Assembly (NCBI GenBank): GCA_947649615.1
Contig: CANSSG010000021.1
Location: 1 to 54,631, forward strand
Source of the DNA: an uncultured Clostridia bacterium
Lineage (GTDB): Bacteria > Bacillota > Clostridia > Oscillospirales > Oscillospiraceae
DNA: 54,631 bases
Reading direction: 5' to 3'
Part shown: positions 1-6,764 of the stretch, piece by piece
How the letters are laid out: every line of letters begins with the position of its first letter
Position numbering within the stretch: the stretch's first letter is position 1
Notes under the pieces: model-generated
Databases searched by the model: none
The model's input: only the letters and a program-made list of their open reading frames with translations
Told to the model about the DNA's origin: nothing
Made by a program: the position numbers and the translations under genes

Positions 1-298
1 TCTTATGCCGCCGCAATGCGTCTCGAATGCCGCTTTCACTGCATCCAAATGCCTCAGCCATTTCTGATTGGTATGCGTCTGGGTGGGCCGCAACATATGC
101 CTTCAGTTTTTCTGGATCGATCTTTCGGAAACTTCGGTGCAGATCTTTCTTTTCCAAATTCCCTGTTTCTTTCAGCTGCTTTTCCCATTTTTGTATCGTC
201 GATTTGGAAACCTTGAAGACTTGGTGGGTCGCTTCCAAGCTATGTCCTGCCTGCCGGTATTCTATTGTGCGTTCCCTATATCTTTTTGAATAGCTCAT
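1..298 (-). CDS. IS630-family transposase, N-terminal part, cut by window edge
   Basis: About 99 residues can be read on the minus strand from an ATG at 298 before the sequence ends. The start reads MSYSKRYRERTIEYRQAG, followed by two helix-turn-helix-like stretches (around VSKSTIQKWEKQL and around SEMAEAFGCSESGIRDALRR). This is the paired HTH head typical of IS630-type transposases; the DDE catalytic part would lie outside the window. The element appears to have landed in the neighbouring HEPN gene, whose 5' end is missing. The exact IS end between about 300 and 345 is not resolved. Family assignment is by recognition of the HTH head only. Confidence 0.75.
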   Translation of the reverse strand, partial: MSYSKRYRERTIEYRQAGHSLEATHQVFKVSKSTIQKWEKQLKETGNLEKKDLHRSFRKIDPEKLKAYVAAHPDAYQSEMAEAFGCSESGIRDALRRHK

Positions 299-953
299 GT
301 TCTTATTCTACTCGTTGCCTTACCTTTTTCAACTGTTTTTACTATATTATATTCCATTGGAAAACCTCACATTTGCAGATGAGGAAACTGCTAAAATTGA
401 GGGTTTCCCAAACATAGGTGACTGCAAACTATACATGAATTGGAAAGATAATATTGATGTTTCTCCAAAACCATTTCTGATTTCAACAAAGGATTTCGGC
501 AATAATTTTTCTGCAATATGGAAAAATTGGCTTCAATTCTATAACGGAATTAAATATATTCCAACCCTTTTTTACGAGATCATTTGCAACAGATCGACTC
601 ACATTAACTGTTTTCTAAATCTGTCACAGGCTATTGAGGTATATTCAAACTATTATCGCGAAAAAGAAGCACATAATATTGCGAAAGCTGATGGATGTAG
701 GAAAAAAGATATACCGCTAAAGTATCGTTTTGAGGATATCATACAATATCTGAACACATACCTTTCCATTGATAGGCTTAGCATCAAGTCTCTATCAGTT
801 GCAATTAGTAATGCCAGAAATTTTTTTACCCACTATAATAGGACAAGATACAAAGAACCTTCTTTTCAGGAAATTTCTGCGGCAAATAGAGTGCTCAGAT
901 ATATGCTTTTAGCAATTATTTATAAAACTATTGGACTCCCAATGATTGTATAA
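297..953 (+). pseudogene. ApeA-like HEPN abortive-infection protein, 5'-truncated
   Basis: The open frame gives 218 residues, but the first ~15 are probably IS sequence read by chance; the likely gene remnant starts near 345. The C-terminal half has a helical HEPN-like region ending in ARNFFTHYN, an R-X4-H motif that HEPN RNases use as catalytic residues. The arrangement recalls the C-terminal domain of ApeA-type phage-defence proteins, which kill or arrest infected cells by RNA cleavage. Full ApeA proteins are roughly twice this length, so the N-terminal sensing domain is missing. Base composition is clearly more AT-rich than the housekeeping genes downstream, consistent with acquired DNA. 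A different HEPN family is possible. Probably no longer functional as a defence gene. Confidence 0.6.
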
Positions 954-1085
954 AACGATGTGGTGAAACCTCTTTGTATAGTTTTCGAAAACGAGATATA
1001 GAGATTATTGGGAAAAAATGACACTGAGTACATTTCATGGTTTGATTGAAATATCTTAAAGAGTCTGTATTTCTACAAGCAATTA

Positions 1086-1102
1086 GGGCTTGTTTGAAAA
1101 AT
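1086..1102 (+). repeat. Left terminal inverted repeat of the IS5-family element
   Basis: GGGCTTGTTTGAAAAAT, the perfect complement of 1916-1932. The flanking TA at 1084-1085 matches TA at 1933-1934, the proposed 2-bp target duplication. Confidence 0.85.
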
Positions 1103-1142
1103 AAATATTGCACAAATCAAATAAAAGTGCGAAAATAGGGTC

Positions 1143-1902
1143 ATGAAGCGATATGAATTGACAAAAGGACAACGGGAGCGCATAAAAGGGCTGTTACCGC
1201 CGGAAAGGGCGGGGAAACGGGTCCGGTCTCGGAAAGATGATCGAAACATGCTCAATGGGATGCTTTGGATCGTCCGCAGCGGAGCGCAGTGGCGGGAATT
1301 GCCGGAGACGTATGGACCCTGGCAGTCTGTGTATGCCCGATTTGCCAAATGACGGGACGATGGTACATTGGAAGCCATATTTCGCGCATTGTCCGCAAAT
1401 GCGGATATGGAAAACCTGAGTTTGGATTCTACCTGCATCAAGGTTCACGAAAGTGCCAACGGAGGGGGGGGGAACAGCGGATAAGGCAGTTGGGCGGACT
1501 AGTGGCGGGTTAAATACAAAGCTGCACACTATCGTGGATGGACTGGGGAACCCGGTTGAATTCATGCTGTCTGCGGGGAATGACCATGGTTCAGTCCACA
1601 CTGTTGGACTGCTGGAAAGGGTAGAAATCCGCGGAAGCAATGTATTAGCAGACCAGGCTTATGGGGCAAAGACGATCCGAGATTACATCTTGGAGCAGGG
1701 AGCCAGCTATGTGATCCCGCCACAGAGCAATGTTTCTGATCCGTGGCCTGTAGACTGGTGCTTATATAAAGAACGGCATTTGGTTGAATGCTTCTTCCAA
1801 AAGTTCAAATGGTTTCGCAGAATTGCCGCCAGATATGACAAATTGGACGCGTCTTTTCTCGCTTGCGTTTATATTGCCGCTATCGCTATTTTGTTGATTT
1901 AG
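1143..1902 (+). pseudogene. IS5-family transposase, stop codon plus frame change
   Basis: The first part (MKRYELTKGQRERIKGLLPP, 69 codons) ends at a TGA at 1350-1352 that stands where a Trp codon would continue the same frame into RDDGTLEAIFRALSANADM. That frame then reaches a run of nine G at 1464-1472; after it the protein continues one frame over (TADKAVGRTSGGLNTKLHT) to 1902. IS427-like elements often join two ORFs by frameshifting or slippage, so the G run may be natural, whereas the TGA looks like a true nonsense mutation. DDE-region signatures such as GNDHGSVHTVGL, VLADQAYGAKTIRD and HLVECFFQKFKWFRRIAARYD are intact. Confidence 0.8.
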
Positions 1903-1915
1903 CTCATCCTTCCCT

Positions 1916-1932
1916 ATTTTTCAAACAAGCCC
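1916..1932 (-). repeat. Right terminal inverted repeat of the IS5-family element
   Basis: ATTTTTCAAACAAGCCC, complementary over its full length to the left end. It lies 14 bp after the transposase stop. Confidence 0.85.
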
Positions 1933-2095
1933 TAATCCTACACACTCAATTTATAATCGTTGTGTCTCATTGTAACGCCTTAGACTCCCATTTTTAACCT
2001 CCTTCTCGGTTTGAAAAATTTGTCCTTTAAGTGCAGCTCTGGTTTTTCACCCCCTCTCATAGACCCCATTTAAGGGCCGTTTTTAGTGGAAAAAG

Positions 2096-2153
2096 AATAA
2101 GGACAAACCAGCCAACCCGTTGCACCGCAAGGGTTTTCTGATTTGTCCTTATT
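2096..2153. repeat. Nested palindromic unit beside the integrase remnant
   Basis: A 58-nt fold: outer arms AATAAGGACAAA (2096-2107) and TTTGTCCTTATT (2142-2153), a small CAG/CTG pair inside, then inner arms AACCC-g-TTGC (2114-2123) and GCAAGGGTT (2127-2135) around a 3-nt loop. The outer arms are perfect over 12 bp. The integrase-like reading frame becomes recognisable about 10 bp to its right. It could be a palindromic repeat element, the scar of a small non-autonomous mobile unit, or a transcription terminator of lost upstream DNA; there is no clean T-run beyond TTATT. No other copy was noticed in this window. Confidence 0.6.
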
Positions 2154-2162
2154 ATGCTATAA

Positions 2163-2435
2163 GGGCACACCGCAGCAACCAATATGCACCAGCTCACAGG
2201 CGACTTCTATACCGTAGGCAAGATTTTGGGGCATGCACTCAAAGGCATTGGTATGTCACTGGGTATCTCCACCAACCTTGAAGCGGTAATGGCACAGTAC
2301 GTTGATGTGCGGCTGGAAAGGAAAAAGGCCGTGCTGGAAACCTACCACAAGACCCTACACCCACAAAAGGCCGCGCCTGAAAAGGACGCAGCCAGTAAAG
2401 ACACCCCCAAGAGAAGCAGCGAAATGGAGCTATGA
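2163..2435 (+). pseudogene. Tyrosine recombinase (integrase), C-terminal fragment
   Basis: From about 2163 the frame reads GHTAATNMHQLTGDFYTVGK followed by ILGHAL, matching the box-II region of tyrosine integrases (the Arg-His-Thr stretch, then the LGH motif), and ends in a basic helical tail with VDVRLERKKAVLETYHKTLHP. The catalytic tyrosine normally lies after LGH; YVDVRLERKK probably contains it. The N-terminal three quarters, including the first catalytic Arg, are missing and a palindromic unit lies at the break. The fragment points towards the 3' end of tRNA-Ser, where an integrase gene is expected next to an attachment site. An ATG at 2184 exists but no intact protein is likely. Confidence 0.7.
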
Positions 2436-2489
2436 GGGACGTATCTCCTTACAGCTCCACGCTGCTTTTTATATGTTTTTAGGGAATCT

Positions 2490-2614
2490 GGGCACTATTG
2501 GGGCACCATAGCATACACTTTTGCAAAATGGATTGCATACGGTGGCATTTGATGGGCACCACAAATCGGGGCACCAAGGGCACCATTTTAGGGCCCCCGG
2601 CAAAACAGGGCACT
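2490..2614 (+). repeat. Six GGGCAC(C/T) direct repeats between integrase remnant and tRNA-Ser
   Basis: GGGCACC or GGGCACT occurs at 2490, 2501, 2554, 2569, 2578 and 2608, all in the same orientation. Direct heptamer-like repeats beside an integrase gene and a tRNA 3' end are what arm-type integrase binding sites look like; this role is inferred, not shown. The stretch 2436-2630 holds no convincing gene. Confidence 0.5.
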
Positions 2615-2630
2615 ACAAGACGTAAGAAAA

Positions 2631-2661
2631 AAGCCTTGAAAACATAACGTTTTCAAGGCTT
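2631..2661 (-). terminator. Rho-independent terminator of tRNA-Ser
   Basis: Perfect 13-bp stem AAGCCTTGAAAAC / GTTTTCAAGGCTT around a 5-nt loop. Read on the minus strand it follows the tRNA by a few bases and is followed by a T-run (complement of the A-run at 2627-2632). Confidence 0.9.
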
Positions 2662-2663
2662 TG

Positions 2664-2752
2664 TGGCGGAGACGGTGGGATTCGAACCCACGAGCCCTTG
2701 CGGACTACCTGATTTCGAGTCAGGCTCGTTATGACCACTTCGATACGTCTCC
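2664..2752 (-). tRNA. tRNA-Ser (anticodon CGA), CCA encoded
   Basis: The minus strand folds as a class II tRNA with a long variable arm: acceptor GGAGACG...CGTCTCC with discriminator G and encoded CCA, T-loop GGTTCGAATCC, and anticodon stem CCTGA/TCAGG closing a CTCGAAA loop with CGA at 2715-2717 (complement). It reads UCG serine codons. The 3' end adjoins the terminator and, beyond that, an integrase remnant, so this gene is the likely insertion site of the degraded element to the left. Confidence 0.95.
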
Positions 2753-2783
2753 ATATTATAATTATTTAGTTTTCAGGCAGATA

Positions 2784-2828
2784 ACACCATTTCAAGTCAG
2801 CCCCGTTATGATCTCTTCGATACCGCTG
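2784..2828 (-). pseudogene. Degenerate 5' half of a second serine tRNA
   Basis: ATTTCAAGTCAG followed by CGTTATGA and CTTCGATAC aligns closely, in order and spacing, with the 5' half of the tRNA-Ser(CGA) gene next door (D-arm through anticodon loop). The anticodon position would read TGA. The anticodon stem no longer pairs fully, the acceptor end differs and no 3' half with a T-loop is present. It could be a decayed tRNA-Ser(TGA) or a partial duplication made by element excision. Confidence 0.5.
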
Positions 2829-3048
2829 CATATATATATTTTTAACATACTGCTTGCAGGCTTATTTTACAGCCCCCAGTCAGTTGTTTGGGTGTCTCCT
2901 ACTTTACTTAGTATAATATGTTTATATTATTATTCTTATTATACCATAGCTTTTCAGTTTTTGCAAGTTTTTTTGTGCGGAATTTCCCCCGGCTCCAAAT
3001 GCCTTCCATGCCCCGCAGCCCTTAAAAAAATCTTATAGATTTCCCTTC

Positions 3049-3077
3049 TTTCAATTTAATGGGAATCCGAGTACAAT
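3049..3077 (+). promoter_or_regulatory. Sigma-A promoter for the TVP38-like / glycosyltransferase pair
   Basis: TTTCAA (3049-3054), 17-bp spacer, TACAAT (3072-3077), 35 bp before the start codon at 3113. The -35 is weak. The AT-rich stretch 2829-3048 upstream shows nothing else. Confidence 0.55.
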
Positions 3078-3112
3078 AAGCATCAGAAAACCTCCCGAGA
3101 AAGGAAACCGCT

Positions 3113-3817
3113 ATGAGCGAGCACAAGCAGCTAACACAGAAACAAAAACGCTGGATTGCCGGAACGGGGATATTCCTATTTGTGGTTCTCTCCATCCTGG
3201 TCTGCATCTTTGCGGGGCGGCCATTGATTCAATTTGTCCAGGAGCCGGAACGATTCCGCGCCTGGGTGGATGAACAGGGCGTCCTGGCGCCCATCGCCTT
3301 CCTGGGCATGATCGTCCTGCAAATCGTGGTGGCCGTCATACCCGGCGAGCCGCTGGAAATTGCCGCCGGTTACGCTTTCGGCGCAGTGGAAGGTACGCTG
3401 CTGTGCCTGCTGGGCGCATTTGTGGGGCGGGTGGCTGTGTTTCTGCTGGTGCGGCGGTTCGGGACCAGGGCGGTGGAAGTCTTCTTCCCATTGGAGAAGC
3501 TTAACGACCTGCCGGTCCTGCAAAACAAACAGAAGCTTACCCTCTGGGTATTTTTCCTGTTCTTTCTTCCGGGAACGCCGAAGGACGTATTGTGCTACAT
3601 GGTGGGGCTGACGGATTTGCCGCTGCGAAGCTGGCTGGTTATCAGCGCCATCGCCCCCTTCCCCTCCATCGTCACTTCCACGATTGGGGGCGATGCGCTG
3701 GGCATGGGGAACTACGCCTTCGCCGCATTGGTGTTCGTACTCACAATGGCGGTCAGCGGCGCAGGGCTGCTGGTCTATCACAAGGTCTGCCGGACGCGGG
3801 AAAGGAGCGACATATGA
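3113..3817 (+). CDS. TVP38/TMEM64 (DedA-like, VTT-domain) membrane protein
   Basis: 234 residues with an N-terminal membrane helix after a short basic head, then the VTT-domain pattern: a reentrant-like segment around VAVIPGEPLEIAAGYAFG, LGAFVGRVAVFLLVRRFG, and FLPGTPKDVLCYMVGL, ending in a last helix. VTT-domain proteins act in the cytoplasmic membrane and some members translocate lipids such as undecaprenyl phosphate; the role here is not known. The ribosome site GAAAGGAAA sits 7-9 bp before ATG. The stop overlaps the ATG of the following glycosyltransferase (ATGA), so the two are co-translated, which suggests a shared envelope-lipid role. Confidence 0.85.
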   Translation: MSEHKQLTQKQKRWIAGTGIFLFVVLSILVCIFAGRPLIQFVQEPERFRAWVDEQGVLAPIAFLGMIVLQIVVAVIPGEPLEIAAGYAFGAVEGTLLCLLGAFVGRVAVFLLVRRFGTRAVEVFFPLEKLNDLPVLQNKQKLTLWVFFLFFLPGTPKDVLCYMVGLTDLPLRSWLVISAIAPFPSIVTSTIGGDALGMGNYAFAALVFVLTMAVSGAGLLVYHKVCRTRERSDI

Positions 3818-5067
3818 GCGCATTGATTGTTTTACAAAATATGAACCGGATCATCGGGCTGATGTTCCTGCTGTGCTATTTCTACCAATTGTTATATGTG
3901 CCGGTGGCCCTGTGGCGCAGGCACCGGGTAGCCGGGAGCGCGCCTGTCCGCCGCTATGCGGTGCTGATTTCCGCCCGGAATGAGGAAGCGGTCATCGCCC
4001 AGCTTATCGACAGCATCCGCCGCCAGGACTATCCCCAGGATTACCTGGACGTCTACGTGGTTGCGGACAACTGCACCGACAACACCGCCAATGCCGCCCG
4101 GGAAGCGGGGGCCATCGTCTACCGCCGCCAGGACACCTGCCGGGTAGGGAAGGGCTACGCCTTGAACTTCCTGCTCACCCGGATCCGGGAGGAGCGCGGG
4201 GACCAATACTATGACGGCTATTTCGTATTTGACGCGGACAATCTGCTGGCGTCCGATTACGTCTCCCGGATGAACGAGGTGTTCGGGGAGGAGTACCCCA
4301 TTGTCACCAGCTACCGCAACTCTAAAAACTACGGCGACAACTGGATTTCCGCCGGGTACGGCCTGTGGTTCCTGCGGGACGCGGCGTTTTTGAACGAGCC
4401 GAGGACGCGGCTGGGGCTGAGCGCTATGGTGTCCGGCACCGGCTACATGTTCAGCCGGGAGATTATGCTGCGCTGCAACGGCTGGCCCTTCCACTCCCTC
4501 AGCGAGGACACGGAATTTACCATCCACAGCATCCTGGCGGGCGAAAAAATCGGCTACTGCGGTAGCGCGGAGTTATACGATGAACAGCCCACCCAGCTCC
4601 GCCAATCCATCCGCCAGCGCATGCGCTGGGTCCGGGGCAACATGCTGGTGCTTCTCCGGCAAGGCGGCCGCCTGACTGGCCATATTGTCCGGAAAAACGG
4701 CCTGAGCTGCCTGGATCTGCTGCTCTCCATGGCCCCGGCGATCATTCTTACGGTGTGCGGCGTAGCCGTCGGTGCGCTGGCGACCGTCCTGGAACTGCTC
4801 AGCGGAGGACGGATTCTCCCCATGCTGGGGACTGCCGCACTGAGTTTCGCGGTGCCGTACCTGCTTCTGCTGCTGGCGGGAGCCATTACCACCGCTACCC
4901 AGTGGAAGAAAATCCGAACCTCCGCCTGGAAAAAGGTGCTGTATACCCTGACGTTCCCGATTTTCATGGCAACCTATGTACCCATTACCATCTGTGCGCT
5001 GTTTGGCAAGGTGGAGTGGAAGCCGATCGAGCACCGTGCGGTGATGTCGGTTCAGGAATTAAAGTAA
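3814..5067 (+). CDS. Membrane GT2-family glycosyltransferase
   Basis: 417 residues. A first membrane helix precedes the GT-A domain (VLISARNEEAVIAQLIDSI; ADNCTDNT; DADN as the DXD metal site near residue 140; SEDTEF, then QRMRW as the Q/RXXRW motif), and three to four helices close the protein. This is the layout of processive or polyprenyl-linked GT2 enzymes related to cellulose or poly-GlcNAc synthases, working on the inner membrane face with a nucleotide sugar. The acceptor is unknown. The start at 3814 was chosen because it overlaps the stop of the TVP38-like gene; the frame is open further upstream but only antiparallel to real coding. A strong terminator follows directly. Confidence 0.88.
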   Translation: MSALIVLQNMNRIIGLMFLLCYFYQLLYVPVALWRRHRVAGSAPVRRYAVLISARNEEAVIAQLIDSIRRQDYPQDYLDVYVVADNCTDNTANAAREAGAIVYRRQDTCRVGKGYALNFLLTRIREERGDQYYDGYFVFDADNLLASDYVSRMNEVFGEEYPIVTSYRNSKNYGDNWISAGYGLWFLRDAAFLNEPRTRLGLSAMVSGTGYMFSREIMLRCNGWPFHSLSEDTEFTIHSILAGEKIGYCGSAELYDEQPTQLRQSIRQRMRWVRGNMLVLLRQGGRLTGHIVRKNGLSCLDLLLSMAPAIILTVCGVAVGALATVLELLSGGRILPMLGTAALSFAVPYLLLLLAGAITTATQWKKIRTSAWKKVLYTLTFPIFMATYVPITICALFGKVEWKPIEHRAVMSVQELK

Positions 5068-5075
5068 AAAGAAGC

Positions 5076-5105
5076 GCCGCCTCGTGGCTTTGCTCACGCG
5101 GCGGC
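5076..5105. terminator. Bidirectional terminator between glycosyltransferase and SleB-type gene
   Basis: GCCGCC...GGCGGC outer stem extended by CGTG/CACG, followed by a T-run on the plus strand (5107-5111) and preceded by an A-rich run that becomes a T-run on the minus strand. It serves both converging genes. Confidence 0.85.
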
Positions 5106-5113
5106 ACTTTTTC

Positions 5114-5905
5114 TTACCGGAAGAACATGTGGCATCCAATGGTAGTATAGTAGGGGCGGTTGGCTCTTATCCAGCTTCCTTTGGACAGGGCGGGGTTGAA
5201 AAAGTAGAGACTGTCTCCCGCCGCGTCTACGCCGGCCAGCACCAGCCTTGCTGCCAGAACGCTCTGGGCGGACGGCTCGTTATAAATCGTCTGGTTGGAT
5301 ACCGGCTCAAACTGTACGCCGTTTTTCCTATCAAAGATGACGCCCCGGATGGTGTTGGGGAATTCCGATACATCCACCCGGTTGCAGATGACGTTTCCCA
5401 CCGCGATCTGTCCGGTCAGGCTCTCGCCCCTGCTTTCGGCGCTGATGATGCGGCTGAGCCAGTAGAGGTCATCCTCCGTCCACTCCGCCGTCTCAATTTC
5501 CCGTACGGCCACCGGGCTGTCCCAGCCGTAAAAATCGACTTGAGCGCCCAGCAGGTTCGCCATACTGCGCAGGGGTACATAAGTACGTTCCCCGCGCATG
5601 ACGCTGCCCCGGCTGATGCCGTAGGTAAAGCCGTCGGCCAGCACATAGCTGCGCTGGGCTGGCACGTCCAGCGTAAACAGGTCCGTCTCCGCCGTTGCCA
5701 TCCGGGCGCTGTGGTTCCATTGGGTCTCCCAGCCCCCCAGGGCATCCAGCAGAGAGGAAAGCTGCACATAAGTCACCCCGTCCTCTGCGTACGCGGGTAT
5801 GGCTGTGCCGTCCACCGTTACCATTACCTCCGTCTCGACGGCCCCAGCCGCCGAAGCCAGCAGCAGCGCCGTCAGAAGCGCCCCCAGCAGTTTTTTTCCT
5901 ATCAC
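5114..5905 (-). CDS. SleB-type cell wall hydrolase with copper-amine-oxidase-like N-terminal domain
   Basis: 263 residues from a GTG at 5905, chosen because GGAAAGGAG lies 11 bp upstream; the open frame extends further but crosses the promoter. The signal peptide (KKLLGALLTALLLASAAGA) is followed by a stalk domain of the copper-amine-oxidase N-terminal type (VTVDGTAIPAYAEDGVTYV; YVPLRSMANLLG) and then the Hydrolase_2 domain (LYWLSRIISAESRGE with the catalytic Glu, IAVGNVICNRV, FNPALSKGSW). SleB-family lytic transglycosylases or amidases act on cortex peptidoglycan in spore germination, and relatives act on vegetative wall. Exported. Its presence supports a spore-forming Firmicute. Confidence 0.9.
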   Translation of the reverse strand: MIGKKLLGALLTALLLASAAGAVETEVMVTVDGTAIPAYAEDGVTYVQLSSLLDALGGWETQWNHSARMATAETDLFTLDVPAQRSYVLADGFTYGISRGSVMRGERTYVPLRSMANLLGAQVDFYGWDSPVAVREIETAEWTEDDLYWLSRIISAESRGESLTGQIAVGNVICNRVDVSEFPNTIRGVIFDRKNGVQFEPVSNQTIYNEPSAQSVLAARLVLAGVDAAGDSLYFFNPALSKGSWIRANRPYYTTIGCHMFFR

Positions 5906-5956
5906 GTTGTCGTCTGCTCCTTTCCGTAAAAATGGGAGGTTTGTCTCCCATCCGAC

Positions 5957-5985
5957 AGTATACCGGAACCCTGCCGCTGGGGCAA
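5957..5985 (-). promoter_or_regulatory. Sigma-A promoter of the SleB-type gene
   Basis: On the minus strand TTGCCC (complement of 5980-5985), 17-bp spacer, TATACT (complement of 5957-5962), about 50 bp before the GTG. A vegetative-looking promoter; no obvious sporulation-sigma match was recognised. Confidence 0.7.
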
Positions 5986-6187
5986 GGCGTAAGTTTTGGA
6001 AATTTCCAAGACTGGAAGTCTTCCAATTTGTCAAACACACCCTGGCCGGGCGCGGGCGGTCCGCCCCCAGCCGCATCCCCTCTAAAAGCGGGCATCAAAA
6101 ACTGCACAGATGCTCAGGAGAGACAAAGCAGTAATTAACAAAATAGACACGTACCCCACTATTCCGCAAAATGAAAGAGAAAACAGG

Positions 6188-6216
6188 TAGAATAAAATAA
6201 CCCTATGTGCTACAAT
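6188..6216 (+). promoter_or_regulatory. Likely promoter of the GNAT gene
   Basis: TACAAT at 6211-6216 with a poor -35 (TAGAAT) 17 bp upstream, 48 bp before the start at 6264. The rest of 5986-6187 holds nothing recognisable. Confidence 0.45.
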
Positions 6217-6263
6217 GATAATGCGAAATAGAATTACAAATCGGTATTTGGAGGATGCCACTC

Positions 6264-6749
6264 ATGAAGATTAGAAAAGCAGCAGAGCATGAGCTGTTGG
6301 AATTGTGGGGATATGAAAGTATTCATACGGCCTCTCCCAATGCAAAATTCTTTTGCGGCAATATAAAAAGTGGGAACGCCGAATTTTGGACGCTCGACTA
6401 TGATGGAGAATTGGTTGGAGAGCTGTATGCTTTCTATGACCTTGAGGACAAGGATTTTGCAGACGGCAAAAGAACGGCATATCTTTGTGCATTTAGGGTT
6501 AGAGCAGATTTCCGTGGTCAGGGCTTAGGGACAAGGCTGATCTGCCATGTGATGGAGCACATAAAGGATTTGGGATATCAGAGGATATCCATTGGTGTTG
6601 ACACTACGGATATGGCCAATATTCGCTTATATAAGCGGCTTGGTTTTACAACAAAGGTAAAAGCGTGTACCGAGGACCCTTGCGACAGAGACGAAAATAT
6701 GCAGCCAAGACCATGTCCGTGCTTTTGGCTGTTATATAAGGAGGTCTAA
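6264..6749 (+). CDS. GNAT-family N-acetyltransferase
   Basis: 161 residues. Contains the acetyl-CoA loop RADFRGQGLGTRLICHVM (Q/R-X-X-G-X-G/A), preceded by beta strands carrying YLCAFRV and followed by GVDTTDMANIRLYKRLGF, the usual motif B. ATG 6264 is preferred over ATG 6255 because GGAGG (6250-6254) is 9 bp from 6264 but touches 6255. Substrate unknown; could be a small amine or a protein N-terminus. Monocistronic between a divergent promoter region and a converging gene. Confidence 0.88.
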   Translation: MKIRKAAEHELLELWGYESIHTASPNAKFFCGNIKSGNAEFWTLDYDGELVGELYAFYDLEDKDFADGKRTAYLCAFRVRADFRGQGLGTRLICHVMEHIKDLGYQRISIGVDTTDMANIRLYKRLGFTTKVKACTEDPCDRDENMQPRPCPCFWLLYKEV

Positions 6750-6764
6750 ATAATCTGCTCGCCA

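Larger units (their letters stand above)
1086..1932 (+). mobile_element. IS5-family insertion sequence (IS427/IS1031-like), inactivated
   Basis: An 847-bp unit bounded by 17-bp perfect terminal inverted repeats (GGGCTTGTTTGAAAAAT at 1086-1102 and its complement at 1916-1932), flanked on both sides by TA, consistent with a 2-bp target duplication. Size, ends and the encoded transposase fit the two-ORF IS5 subgroup that includes IS427. The transposase frame is broken twice (see the gene entry), so the copy probably needs help in trans to move. Confidence 0.85.

Noticed and set aside
3592-3813. A longer start for the glycosyltransferase.
   Set aside because: The extension overlaps the TVP38-like gene in another frame and has no ribosome site; the ATG at 3814 overlaps the previous stop in the usual coupled way.
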